The translations under genes were made by a program, and so were the position numbers. Positions 40,665-52,532 of a stretch of DNA of 64,000 nucleotides are shown here, in pieces. The stretch lies in NCBI GenBank assembly GCA_019054805.1, contig JAHQIY010000004.1, positions 3,162,001 to 3,226,000 of the forward strand. Direction: 5' to 3'. The notes below the pieces were generated by a model, which was not told the origin of the DNA, did no database searches, and saw only the letters and a program-made list of their open reading frames with translations. Position 1 is the stretch's first letter; each line of letters opens with the position of its first letter. The DNA comes from Brachionus manjavacas. Taxonomy: Eukaryota > Rotifera > Eurotatoria > Ploima > Brachionidae.

Positions 40665-41370
40665 AAAAATTGATTTAGATTTTAGCGGCCAAAAATCGAA
40701 AAAGAGTCATTTAGACTCGTTGGTGCTTCTAGTTTTAATAATTTCATTGCATTTTCCTTTTTAAATTAAACTTACTACATTTTATTTTATTCTTATTTTT
40801 TATTTTTATTTGATTTTATTTTGATTTTAAATTTTTTTAATCTGAAGGAGAATTAGCTCGGTACAGAATTTAAATAAATAATAAAATTAATAATAAATGT
40901 GAATGTGTCAAAACAAATTCTATCTTTTGTGGTAAACTTTGTGCTTCACACCAAGTTTTGTTTACATCTTTGATAATGGTTGTTTTCAAAGAGTATTAAA
41001 CTTAATGATAGGAAAAATAATATTAATTAAAAAAAATTAGAAATTTCCTTTAAAAAAATTGAAGTTTATGATCAAATGTAAACTTCAAATCAAAATTTTT
41101 AGTGTTTGGTTTAAAATAATGTATTTTTATCAATTTTTTAAATATTAAATTCTTGAACTTTAGTAAACGTGATTTGTTAATCTTTAATTAGGAAGAAAAT
41201 TATATGAATTTCTATCTGAAGTAAAAAAAAAAAGCTAAATCAATATTTTGAATTTTCGCAACACATAATTTTATAAATATTTTAATTTTTTAAGTTTTGT
41301 TAATGTGATCATGACCATGAACTTCAAATTTATTCCCTTCGAGGTAGTTATTATGGCGGCCAATCAAGTG

Positions 41371-41493
41371 TTGGACTTTTTTTGAAAAGAAATTAAAAAA
41401 TAAGTTCGGTCTTGGACTTTTTTTGAAAAGAAATTAAAAAATAAGTTCGGTCTTGGACTTTTTTTGAAAAGAAATTAAAAAATAAGTTCGGTC
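41371..41493. repeat. Three 41-bp tandem units
   Basis: Units begin at 41371, 41412 and 41453, each starting TTGGAC and ending AAGTTCGGTC. The other copy of this LINE has one unit (at about 27491). This is a tandem expansion inside the 3' UTR. Confidence 0.85.
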
Positions 41494-41900
41494 TTGGACT
41501 TTTTTTTGGGAAATCTAAAAAACTCTGATTTAAAGCTTCAAAATAATTGTTTTGTATAATTTCAAATTGAATTTCTATCAGCTAAAATTTTTTAAGTAGT
41601 AATTAATTAAAAAAATAATTAGATATTGTTAGGTCTTCTACGATCACGTTCGGCTTTTAACGATTATTGTTTTTTTTTTTTGCTGGATACCATACAATTG
41701 ATGCTGTTGAAGATTAAAAAATTTGAACCCAACTAGCTGCACAAACTTTTTATTTAGTTTTTATTAGAAATAGCGGTACCAATAGTAAAAAATTACATTA
41801 ATTGTACAAAATTATTTGCATAGTTAGAAAAGGACAAAATTTCTTTAATTTTTTTTTATTTTGTTTTGTTCTAAAATTTAAAAACAAATTTCAATTACTT

Positions 41901-42940
41901 TCAAAACTTTGATCTTGAAGAAGGCCACTTTTGGTCAAACCGCGTCGATTCTTTTAGTAGTAGTAGTAGTAGTTTTGACTGTAGCTGGTTTTGACTTTTG
42001 TTGTTAACATTGGGGGCTTCAACTAATTGATTTGGCAGTGAGTTCCATAAGTTAGCGGTTCTGTTTAAAAAAAAGGTATCTCTATGTTGGAGCCTCGAAA
42101 TTTCTTTGTGATATTTGAAGCAGTGACCTCTTCCTTGGATTTTGGTGACATTAAAATTGTTGCTTTTTTCAACCAATTCTTTTCCATGCATGAACTTGTA
42201 TAATTGAATTAGATCACCTCTTTTTCGTCTTTCCACTAGATTTGGAATATTCAAAGTCTTCAATCTGCTTTCATACGGTTTGTTTCTAATTGAAGAAACA
42301 AATTTCGTAGCTCTGCGTTGAATCCTCTCAAGATTCTCATAGTCCGACTTAAGAAATGGAGACCATACAGGCACTGCAAATTCCAAGAGACAACGAACAT
42401 AAGTTAAATACAATGGTCCAAATAACTTACAATCAAAGCGAGCGAATGATTTCATGATGCAACCTAACATTTAATTTGCTTTGTAGTAGCCTCTATCACT
42501 TGATTTTTCCATTTAAGATTTGAATTGAAGATAACTCCAAGATCTCTTTCGGTATCTGACGTTGATAACTGTTTACCATTAATAAAATAAGTGAATTCTT
42601 TGTTTTTATGACCGTAATGCATAACCACACTTTTTGATGTATTGAAGAGAAGAAGCCAATCTTGAGTCCACTTGAAAATTAAATCTAAATCTGATTGTAG
42701 TTTCACTGCGCTTATTTCTGATACAGTTTCCGAGAATATTTTAGTATCATCTGCATACATTTCGACAACATTCTCTATTCCTTTTGGTAGATCATTGGTA
42801 TACAAAATGAACAATAGTGGCACAAACACTGATCCTTGTGGTACACCGCTAAAAATCTCAACCCAATCCGACAAAATTTCACCTTGAACAACTCGTTGTC
42901 TTCTATTTTTCAAGAAAGCTTCAATCCATTTTGAAATTAT
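41901..42940 (-). pseudogene. CR1/L2-like reverse transcriptase
   Basis: Two frames joined by a frameshift near 42470. Upstream frame: IISKWIEAFLKNRRQRV, then FSGVPQGSVFVPLLFILYTND, VEMYADDTKIFSE with the Asp pair intact, and ERDLGVIFNSNLKWKNQV. Downstream frame: MLGCIMKSF, EFAVPVWSPFLKSDYENLER, IQRRATKFVSSI, RRKRGDLIQLYKFMHG and LNRTANLWNSLPNQLV. The YADDTKIF box and the VWSP...IQRRATK region are the usual marks of the CR1/L2 branch. Confidence 0.88.
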
Positions 42941-43327
42941 CTTGAAAAATAGAAAAGAAAATAGAATTTTAAATAATTTTTTTATCAAATAGTTTTCTAT
43001 TAAAATTTGATATAAAAATTTTATTTTTAATATATTCTTAATCAGTAATGACATAAAAGAACACAAAATTTTTTTTAAAAACTTAATATTTTCGTAACTA
43101 TTTTCCGAGTACTTAAATAAAACTAATTTGGCTTGCTGAACCATTTAAACGCTAAACCTGAAAAATAAAATCAATATTTCAAAGGTTCATTCGGATTCAT
43201 TTAATTACCATTTTTATTGAGATAAAGCCTAATAAAGATTTATCTAAATGAATCGGCCATATACAGAGTTATTTGTCGAAAGTTTTTCTCTCAAGTTTTC
43301 AATGTTCTCAATTTTTAAAACTAAATT
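42941..43327. other. AT-rich spacer
   Basis: The open frame to 43144 has a low-complexity, Phe/Leu/Lys-rich translation and is not a gene. Confidence 0.45.
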
Positions 43328-43793
43328 AGATTTAAAAGGAAAGGATAAAGTTATTTAACTCTTACTTTTACAAAACTGAGGTTCAAACTAAACTGTACCA
43401 GTTTTGGCAAAAAAATGGCATAAAATGATATAATCTGATATCATATGATATCAGCTGAGAGTCGTTACAACATAATTCCAATACTGTATATCGATTACCA
43501 AAACCAATATTTAGAAAAAGATTAATTAGCCTCGATGGCACCTAAAATTTCTTTTTTCTACATTAAAACCATTATTAATGTTTTCTAATTTTTGTCCTGC
43601 TTTCATCGCAATTTTAATTCATTTTCATTAGTTTCATTTAGCTTAACAGGCCGATTTTGCTTTTAATTTGCCTGGTGATATGGCTCGAAAAAATAATCAA
43701 TGCTAAAATACAAACTTGGACAGAAAGTGAAAAGATTCTTCCGCCAAGTCAACTCAAGACCACATTCTTAGAATTAATCAATCGATCGTTGAT
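43328..43793. repeat. Repeat 'R' copy 2 plus a 43-bp Nanos-flank piece
   Basis: 43328-43751 matches 15083-15508. It is directly followed by the CTCAAGACCACATTCTTAG ... ATCGATCGTTGAT block of the Nanos 3' flank, as at 15.5 kb. The Nanos sequence then stops at a LINE junction (43794). This is probably the footprint of a fifth, lost Nanos unit. Confidence 0.65.
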
Positions 43794-44880
43794 GGCTACA
43801 ATCGTAATGAATTAAACGGCGCTTTTTTTTCCGATCTTGAGAACACCTTTGATAAGACATCCCACCGTGGCATGATGGCCGAATTATAAGACTTAAATAT
43901 CCACAACTTGTTGTTAAACTGGAACAGGAATTTCCTAAATGATCGATAATTCCAAGTATGTCACAATCAAACCTTATCGTTTGAGTAGTCAATAACTTGT
44001 GAGGTCCCTCAAGGTAGTTGTCTCTCACCGACCCTGTTTATTCTTTTCTTTAGTGATATTGCCTGCTTTCTGCCAAAGGAAGTAAAAATTGTACTTTTTG
44101 CGGATGATCTTTGCATTAAAAAAAGAAATTGAGCGTCTCCTTCAAAATGCAACAGAAAAAATCGTGGAGTTTTGCAAAAAATGGGGCTTCAAAATAAATA
44201 TAACAAAAACATGCCACACTACTTTCACAAGAGCTGGTGCTAGAAGCAACTACGATAGAAAATACAAGCTAAATATCAAAACTGAGCAAAAGGAGGTTAG
44301 AGCAGAATCCAACCTTTCTAGGAATCAAACTTGATCCAAAACTTGCCTACACAGCACATCTACAAGACGTCATAAAGAAACAGGCGTCAAAAATGAATCT
44401 AATTCGTAAAATTAAAAGCTTTAACTGAAGTTCATCCCTAGGAACCAATTTAATCCTCTATAAAAATCTAATACGCTCGTTGTTTGACTATTGTTTCATT
44501 ATTTTAAATTCAGGAACAGAAAAAATAAAGCTTAAACTCCAAAAAATGCAAAACAGGATTCTGAGAATTATACAATTTTTTCCTCTTAAAACAAGCATTG
44601 ATATTATGCATAGAGTACTTAAAATTGATAAATAGAAGACAGATAAAATTAACTATATATTAAATTTAGGAAAACGAGAGCTCACCATTAATTAACCGCA
44701 AAAAAAATCCACGATTCTCTAAAAGACCTAATGCACCACAATAAATTCAGAAAAGTTTTTGATAAGCTAGAATGATAAATTACAAAAATATTCCTAGCAG
44801 GCTGGCTAAAAAGAAGGCACTATGCCGTTCGGAGCTGTCAAGAGGAACTATTCCCTCTAAATTATATTTTAAATAAATAA
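43794..44880 (+). pseudogene. Degenerate Jockey-type LINE fragment
   Basis: The plus strand reads in broken frames as an RT: DLENTFDKTSHRGMMAEL, then VPQGSCLSPTLFILFFSDI, VLFADDLCIKKEIERLL and FCKKWGFKINITKT, then the thumb and the KLQKMQNRILRII segment. It has many stops. It ends with AAATAAATAAATA at about 44870-44885. It is 5'-truncated and is a fourth LINE lineage in the window. Confidence 0.8.
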
Positions 44881-44885
44881 ATAAA

Positions 44886-45697
44886 TATATTTATTGAGCT
44901 TAAGTGTTGATCTTTTTTAATTCGATTCTGTTCCACCTCAGACCTTCTATCTCTTTTGGTTTAAATTGAGCTAAAATTCTAGAGAAAATAAAAATTGATT
45001 TTAATGAATTTCTCGAACATAAAATTTTTTTTACATGAAATGAAAATTTTAGTTCAAGTTGAAATTTTAAGAATCAATAACAGGAAAACTCAAACGAAAA
45101 ATTTAGTATTTAGAATAATCAAAATTTTCTGATCATGAATTAACTTTTTGGAGCAGATCAAAACTAAATGAGCACAATAAAGAAAAAAATATTTATGAGT
45201 ATAGCTTAGTTTTGATAAATTCAACCATCAGGTATTAAATATTTAATTTTTTTCAAAATTCAAAATTAGCCAAATAAAATTATTATCTGAATTTTGTTCA
45301 AAAAAATAAGGATTCTTTTAAAAAATCTCATTAAACTGGGTCATTTAAGTGAATTTAAATTCTTAAATTGACGAATCCCTTGATTTTTTTAATTAAAAAA
45401 ACTCTTAAGTGGTTTTGAAAAATTTTGCATTGCAAATTTTCGAAGCCAAACAACTATTGTCCAGTTCAAGTTTGAATTTCAAGCTTGCTCGTGCTCCTAA
45501 TTAAAAGACTCAGCTTGCTAAGGTTAAAAAAAAATAAAAAGCACAAGAACCTATAATAATTATGAAGTTGCAACAAAAAATTTTTTATATAACTTTTAAG
45601 TTCTATAGCAACTATGGAACTTATTTAAATATCTAATGTTATTAACATACTTAAAAATTTAAAAAAATCTGTAATTTTTGCTTTCAGCTAATTTAGA
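44886..45697. other. AT-rich spacer upstream of the coiled-coil gene
   Basis: No coding signal. It ends in a strong 3' splice-site-like sequence (TTTTGCTTTCAG, 45677-45687) just before the next ATG. Confidence 0.4.
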
Positions 45698-46481
45698 ATG
45701 ACTTCTCAGACAACGATCAAAAAATTGCCTCCCATCAAAGAAGATGTCAACACTCTGAAGCAACGAGTACAAGATGTAAGAAAAATAATTTCCGAATTAC
45801 CTGAAAATGGAAATTTTTGAACATAATTTCATTTTTAATTAATTAATTTTTATAAAATTTTAATTAGCTTGAAAGAGAAGTCGTCCAATATAAATCAAGA
45901 CTGGAAGAGCTCAGAAAGGCCAAAAACAATTTGATAATTAAAAAAACTACCGAGTATGTCAAAACTGGTACTGCATCTCAAGCGTAACTTTGGAACATAA
46001 TTTTTTTGTGAACAAAAATGACAATTTTTTTATCAGGAATAGCAGGGAAAAATCAAATGCTACCCCTCAAGAGGGTGAACAAGCTGTGTCAGTCAACTCG
46101 CCATATAATGAAGTAATCAATAAGTCATTTTAATCTAATGGTTCTTAAGCTCTATTTAGGAATTAGAAAAAATGGTTCAAACTCTACAGGATGAGCTTGG
46201 TGAGGCCAGAAATTTAATTGCAGCTTTAAAACTCGAAAACGAAGAATTAAAGGTATTTAAAAAAATTGATTTTAAGATATTTGAAAAAAAAATCCATTTA
46301 GAATGAATCGAATCGAAATAAGAAGCAGTTTGATGAAGAGTTGGCTCGGTCAATGAACAAAAATGAAGAGTATAAGCGTGAAATAAAGCAATGGGAAGTA
46401 ATGTACAAGGAGTGGATGCAAATGATGGAAGATAGAGTGACAAATATAAACCGAACTCATCAAATTCTGCAAGTACAATAA
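45698..46481 (+). CDS. Unrecognised 180-residue coiled-coil protein
   Basis: Five exons join in frame: 45698-45775, 45868-45983, 46037-46112, 46160-46252 and 46302-46481, with GT-AG introns of 92, 53, 47 and 49 bp; 543 coding bases including TAA. The product is hydrophilic and mostly helical: a short N-terminus (MTSQTTIKKLPPIKED), a first coiled coil at about 20-55 (RVQDLEREVVQYKSRLEEL), a Ser/Asn/Gln-rich linker at about 60-88, and a second coiled coil at about 90-178 (LEKMVQTLQDELGEARNLI, then an EEYKREIKQWEVMYKEW segment). No catalytic or membrane segment. Coiled-coil proteins of this size are often centrosomal, ciliary or scaffold parts, but I cannot assign it. A splice acceptor about 10 bp before the ATG suggests a 5'-UTR intron or trans-splicing. 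Confidence 0.82.
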
Positions 46482-47621
46482 TTTAATTTAATTGCTGTTT
46501 GAATTTTTAAATTTTGAATTTAATAAGGAATGCATTAGACCCCCTGAAGACTCGGCTAGTAATTAAATTACACAATAAATGTCGATTTAATGTTTTAGTC
46601 CTTTTTTTAATGTATTGATAATTTAAATATAATTTAGTTAAATTTTTTACCTTCAAAAAAATCATAAAATCTTCATTATTTTGTCTTTAATTTTAATAAA
46701 GATTTTCATTTTATTGATTAAAATGCTGGGTCGGAAAAATTCTGAGAAACACTCATTATACAATTTTATGGTAAAACACTACTGAAAAAATGATTAATAT
46801 GACTGTGGAAAAATATCAACAGCGTTCCTTGATAATTAAAAACTAGTTAAGTCTGAATTTTTTATTTTATCAATTTAACAATTGGTAACTCACAGTCTTC
46901 AATAAAATGTTAAATTAATTTTATCAATTATTCGTTTAATATGGCATTATTTTTTCGTATTTTCCATCAAAAATTTTTAAATTTTTAAATTAATAAATTT
47001 ACAGAAATTTTGTAAATATTTTGAGAGCTCGAGTTCAATCAACAAAAAACTAAAATACTCTATTATTTAGAGTTGATAGGAGTAAAAACGATAATCTATT
47101 GATGCAAAGTTTTATAGGGAGATGAGATTCAAGTATTTAAATGATGAAACATAGACCTTTTGTTTTATAAATGGTTTAAAATATTATACAAAAATTTAAT
47201 GAAGAACAAAAACTAGAATGAATGAAGTTCATAACTGTTGCAAGACTTTTTAGATTCAAACTAAAATTTCTGGTTTGATATGAATTTTTTTTTTGAAAAA
47301 TATTTTTTTTGGGTCTATTTGTTCTTTCCTCTATTTCACTGTACGTAAGCAAAAGAATGACTACATTGACTCGATTTTGTTTAACAATTTTTATATTTTT
47401 AAAATTAATAACGCAAATTTTTGCTTGACAACCTTATGCAGCGCCACTATTTTTAGAATGGAGCTAAGCAAGTGGTCGGATAATCGCCCTCTACCATAGA
47501 CTCAAATAAATAAAAAAAGTCGCTATATGAAGGGAGAAAAAAATTACGCAATTCTACCGACATCGATAATACTTAAATTTACCATTTTTACAAGTCAAAA
47601 GACTTGAATTGAAATCTTTTA
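46482..47621. other. Intergenic, AT-rich
   Basis: Contains a polyadenylation signal-like AATAAA near 46571 for the upstream gene. No other gene seen. Confidence 0.4.
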
Positions 47622-47629
47622 GTCTGAAA

Positions 47630-47892
47630 TAGAGATGGTAAACCGGTTCAAAAAAAAAGGAAAATCGGTTTGTTATTGGAACCGGTTCAATTTTGAATAA
47701 TAGAAAAATTAAAAAAAAAAATTTTTTTTCTATTTTTTATATAAGAATTGAACTTTTCACAATTGCTTAATTGAAAAAATATAAAATTTATAAAGAAAAA
47801 AAAGTTTTTGGATCAAAAATATTTTTTATTCCTCGGATATAACCGGTTTAGTACAAAACCGGTTCAATAAACAAACCGCTTTCCCATCCCTA
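47630..47892. mobile_element. hAT-type MITE, 263 bp, with 8-bp TSD
   Basis: Flanked by exact 8-bp duplications GTCTGAAA (47622-47629 and 47893-47900). The ends are TAGAGATGG and, inverted, TAGGGATGGG, the usual hAT style. The interior holds four ACCGGTT motifs in opposite directions. Non-coding. Confidence 0.9.
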
Positions 47893-47989
47893 GTCTGAAA
47901 AAATCATTTCAAAGTATTTGAGATAAAATTGTTCGCCAAAATGACTACCTGGATTATAACTTAAAATATCAGTCATTTTTTAGTTTAGT

Positions 47990-48340
47990 TAAGTTTATTA
48001 ATAATTTTAAAAGGCGTGAGCTTGCGCTCTTTTACCTTCCGGTTAAAAGTTAAATACAGAAGATCATTGATTAAAAATTAAGATAGAGTATTAAATAAAT
48101 TAGATTAAAAAGAAAAGCTTGAGTAAAATAGTTTTAAATGAAATTTATTTTTTAAATTTAATAAAATTTCCTGTAGGGTATCGTCGATACTGTGAATCAA
48201 GTTTTCGATTAAATCTAGCATTAAAGGGTTTTGACTTAAAATATTTTTTTCAGTCAATTCAGTCATTTTCTGACGAACTATTTTATTTATTCTTTTAAGA
48301 TACTTAACAAATTATCTAAATAAAATTTAGTATTTATCTT
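47990..48340 (-). pseudogene. LINE 3' remnant
   Basis: The minus strand first reads as the end of a LINE ORF2 (KINKIVRQKMTELTEK, then NPLMLDLIENLI, the counterpart of NPLVERLVKEY in LINE-A). It then gives a 3' UTR with a GAGCGCAAGCTC hairpin at about 48015-48030 and a short tail. Confidence 0.5.
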
Positions 48341-49966
48341 TTTAATTTAAATGTAAAAAAATTGAATGAGTGTATAATAAAAAAATGCAAAATTAAAAAT
48401 TCATTAAGAATTTTAATTAATTTTGGTGGTTACTTAATAAATAAAACTAATGCAAATTGGTTTTATTATGGATTTTCAATTTCCAACAAGCCTTTACCGT
48501 TTGCCAACAAAATGCCAGAGACATGAACTTCTTGTCTTTGGCAATTTGTTGAATTGAAATTTCAGAAATATACCAAGACCAATAATCATTCTAAAATTTT
48601 CAAAAATGAAGATGGCGTTTTTGTAATTAATTAAAGGATTCTCAACTTACAAGCTAGATAGGCAAATATTTCCTGTCCTAATTGTAGGAACTGCTGATAA
48701 AGATAGAGTTTTCGATCTGTTTGGCTAAGCAGCAGGTTAGAATGAAAAAATGGAGGATTCTAAATTTTTATTTTCTAGCATCGAAGTAGAAGTAATAAAA
48801 TAGGAAACATTTTTTTTAGTATTACTGGACATCGAATTTATTCATTTATCACCACTTACTCAAAAATTTGATCAATTACTTTTAAAATAGTGGTAAAAAT
48901 ATTTTGATCTGGAAAATACATGACTTAAGAAAAGTTTATAAAGCCATTTAATAAATGGTCTCTTGAAAGAGAGAATTTTCAAGATTGAAAAAAGGCCAAA
49001 TGCACTTGCCCCTGTCTTCTAAAAGTATTTATGTTGTTAGAACGGCAATTAGATCAAAAAAAGTCGATCATTCATTAATAGGGTGCCATCAGACAAAAAA
49101 AATTTGTAAAAACCATTAATAATTTTAATTTACTCATTATTTATTTCTCAAATAGTTGTTTTTTAAATACCCAAATAATAATTATTTAGAATCCAAATAA
49201 TTAAAAATAAATATCCATTTTACAATAAAATGTTAAAAAAGAATAGAAAATTTAATTTCTAAGTCTTAAAAAAATAATATTTGTTAAAAAAAATACCCAA
49301 ATAAGTATTAATCTAAAAAAATTGATGATTAATTATTAATTTAAAATAAGATCTAATAAAATACAAAAGGTTTCTATCAAATAAGATTATTATTAAAGAA
49401 AAACAATGCTTTGTTTTAATAGAATTAGATTTTATTTTTAATAATTAATTAGAGTATTAAAATTAATTGAGAACAAGTCGGCGCAGCTTACAGGACGGGA
49501 CGTCAAAGTTTATCATTCAAAGCTAGCACTCTGTGTCATCGAAATATGTTTGTTCCTTAAATTAAATATCATTCGCAAACAAAAACATCTAACTGTAAAT
49601 AAAATAAAAAAATTTTTTTTTTAAAAAATTTATTTCAGAATTTAAATTCCTTCACCAACGAAAAAAAATAAAATTGTTTAAAATCAAAATTTGAGTTTCA
49701 TTATTAAAATAAAAATATAAACACTAAAAAATAAAATTCACCAAGTTGGATCTAAAATTATTAACAATAAAATTTTAAGTCTTATCAAAACAAGAAGAAA
49801 ACCATAGTCCGCACTATTTTTCTTCTTGATCGTATTTGGTTAAAAGCCGAAATAAAAAGATCTTAAAATTTACAATTACCCTTTTAAAAATTTAAATTGA
49901 CAAAAATCGTTTCTTTTTGGAATTTGGTTTTTAAAAAGTTTTTTTTATAACATTCGGTTTTAAATT
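48341..49966. other. Intergenic between a LINE remnant and PRODH
   Basis: Mostly AT-rich. A plus-strand stretch at 48469-48560 reads MDFQFPTSLYRLPTKC and onward to a stop, and a second open piece follows near 48575. This could be debris of an old gene, but I cannot identify it. Confidence 0.35.
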
Positions 49967-52216
49967 TTAAAAATTAAGCATTCGTCTTTTCAACTCGGTC
50001 ATGATCAGCCTCTTTTCCTTTTGTAACTTTTCAAATATGCCTTTGTTTTCAGTGGCACGTCTGGACAAATAAGGAAGGACCTCTTCAACCGGACCGTATG
50101 GAACATATTTATACACCGAAAATCCCAGACCTCCAAGATAAAAACTAATATAATCGCACATTCCCAACAGTTGGCCAAAGCAGATGACTCGATCCGAAGG
50201 ATTTATATCATTTTCTATCATTCTTAAATAAATTTTTTTTTTCTTTTTTCTTTATTCTTTTATATTTTTATTTAGATTACTTTTCCACGGCAAATTTCAC
50301 TGTTTGCTCATTATGACTAGCGACCATGACGCTAATTCGTGCTTGGGAATTTTTTTTTACTTCCTCAAGACAATGCATTAGACTTTTCTCATACATTTGG
50401 GTGGTCGCATCATAACTCTCATTTATCGGATCTTCGTATCCCATCTGTTTGGCTCGTTCTCTTTCCTGCTCCATGTAAGCACCGCGAACCAACTTGGCAC
50501 CGAAATAGCAGTTTTCCTTGTTAGCCAAATCCATGTCCTGCCTCAATGTGTCATAAGCACTTTTCAAATAATTTTGATAAGTGTTCAATACCACACATCG
50601 ACTTCGATTATATTTACGCATTATCTCAATGGTTATTCGGTGAATGGCGTCTTGGAAATATGTTTGCTCCGCATCCACAAACACACGAACATTTTTGTCA
50701 ACTGCGTGCTGCAAATAATATAAATTTTACTCATTTTTTTTTAAAAAGAAATTTAGTACTGAAAATAGAATATTGTATTCAAATGATCTTTAATTAATAT
50801 TTAATAACAAAAAATTACTGATACTGATTTGAAAATTTAAATTAAAAAAAACAAAATTTTAATCTGATTTTTTAACAAAATTTTAAATTGATCGATTGAT
50901 TCTTAGATAATATCAAAAATTTCAGTTAAGAGTTTGTTTCTTTTTTTATTATTTTAAGAATTAATATCTTGAGCTTATGTGGTGAGATGTAGAACAGTGA
51001 GTGCCATTAGTTTTTTTTTCTGATTCCATAGAAAATCTTCAATTAATTGTCTTATTGTTGTTTTTTATCGACTATTCAATTACAACCAAGAAAAAATTTT
51101 GAATAAACTTTAAACAAAAGCTTAACTCTTTCTTTATTTGAATTTCAAAATTCAAGTTCAAAATAAATGAAATTTGTGTTTAAATTTTGAAATAAAGTCA
51201 CTTTTAAATTCAAATAGGAAATTAAAACTAATCATGCAAGTAAATTTTTTTTAAAGTATTGTTCAAAAATATTAAAAAATTTTTTTGCTTAAAAAATAAA
51301 ATTTTTAAAGTAAATATTTTTTTCTATTTACCTTGACCAAGTCGTCAATTCGAGTGAACATGTTCCTTAATTCACCGAGTTCGGACGAAGAAAAATCTTG
51401 CTTGTCCTTGACAGACTCCAAACCACCAGTATGGTTCATGAGCTGGTCGAATTGTTCGTCACTCATTTGCATCAAATTGTCCCAGGTCAAAAGATTGTAG
51501 TTGTTCTCAAGCTGTTTCATTTGACTGACCAAAGTGGACAGCTTGAGCAAGAGCTGTGGTCGAACCAGAGAGGTAATCTTTATGGCGGCAATGCCGGTTT
51601 GATTGGTAACATCCGAAACAGCTTCAATACAGTCCATGAATATTTTCTTGTTCTTGTCCGAATTTAACTCGGACGGATGGAAGTATTTTTTAGACAGGTC
51701 CGATTCGCCGGAGCCCTGGATGTTTTTGCAAGAATTGTCAGAGGTCAAGTCCTCTTCAGCGCTGTAGTCCAGTATAGACTTGACTCCGTACTTCATCATT
51801 TTTTCCACATTTTGTCTTATGTCGTTTTGGTCTTCGCCGGCCACAAAGTGACCATAAAATGTCATTCGCATTAGCTGCGAGAACAAACGCTTGCCGAGCA
51901 ATCGTCGTGAAAAGCTTAGCAAAAATTTTTGATTGTCAATGAGAAAATTAAGGCTGCACAGCTGAAAAACCAGATAACCTCGGAGCAGTTCCAAGCTTGA
52001 CTTTGACTTGAAGGCAGTCTCCGAGTCCTCGAAGGACAGGTCGGGCTTGGGTCGCTGATTCGGCTCTAGATTCAGATTGGATATCGAAATGGCCTGGCCT
52101 TTTGAAGTCGTGGTTGTGCTAGCGTTGCGAGTCTGTAATGCTGGCAAAGCGCTTCGGTACACCAGTGACCTGGCTTGGGCTACTTTAAATGCTTGGCACA
52201 AGTGACGGCTCAACAT
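49967..52216 (-). CDS. PRODH: Proline dehydrogenase, mitochondrial
   Basis: Three exons on the minus strand: 52216-51332, 50708-50281 and 50222-49967, with GT-AG introns of 623 and 58 bp; 1569 bases, 522 residues. Residues 1-35 are basic and rich in Ser/Ala/Leu without acids, a mitochondrial presequence. The FAD-binding PRODH barrel follows: [71 protein letters not shown] and [13 protein letters not shown]. The [17 protein letters not shown] segment has the Arg pair that holds proline's carboxylate. It oxidises L-proline to pyrroline-5-carboxylate at the inner mitochondrial membrane. An acidic insert at about 145-190 ([20 protein letters not shown]) is species-specific. It looks functional. 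Confidence 0.95.
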
Positions 52217-52532
52217 GCTATTAAGCTTACAAATAAATTTAATTCTGAAAAATAATTAACAGCTGCCAAAAACCTTTTCAAGGGTTTCCAATAAATTAAG
52301 TTAAAAATTATGTGATTTTTTTTTATTTTAATAATAAAAAATCTTCTTGTATTTATACATAGAAAAAAAAAATTTATTTTATTTACACCCTTAAAATATT
52401 CTCTTAAGGCTGAAACAACAATCAAATATTCTTGAAAAATATACACCCATAATCAAAAAAAAAAAGAAAAAGTAAATTGAATTAATTTCAAAATTCCTGA
52501 TATTTACATTAATCCTGCTGTTGTTTATTGCG
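52217..52532. other. Intergenic between PRODH and SLBP
   Basis: 316 bp between the SLBP stop and the PRODH ATG, both on the minus strand. A splice acceptor-like TTATTTTTCAG lies about 30 bp before the PRODH ATG. Confidence 0.4.

Larger units (their letters stand above)
40665..42940 (-). mobile_element. CR1/L2-like LINE, copy 2
   Basis: The 3' end is at 40665 and the 3' UTR runs to 41900, homologous to 26781-28019. ORF2 is at 41901-42940. It is 5'-truncated where similarity to RT ends (IISKWIEAF); the sequence to 43144 in the same open frame is low-complexity and unrelated. Confidence 0.85.

Noticed and set aside
42941-43144. N-terminal 68 residues of the CR1-like RT frame
   Set aside because: Low-complexity AT-rich translation, not similar to RT; the LINE is truncated at about 42940.
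47293-47499. 68-residue plus-strand ORF
   Set aside because: Low complexity at the N-terminus and no similarity I can name; no splice signals.
50339-51874. Plus-strand ORFs of 60-108 residues across PRODH
   Set aside because: Antisense shadows of conserved PRODH exons.
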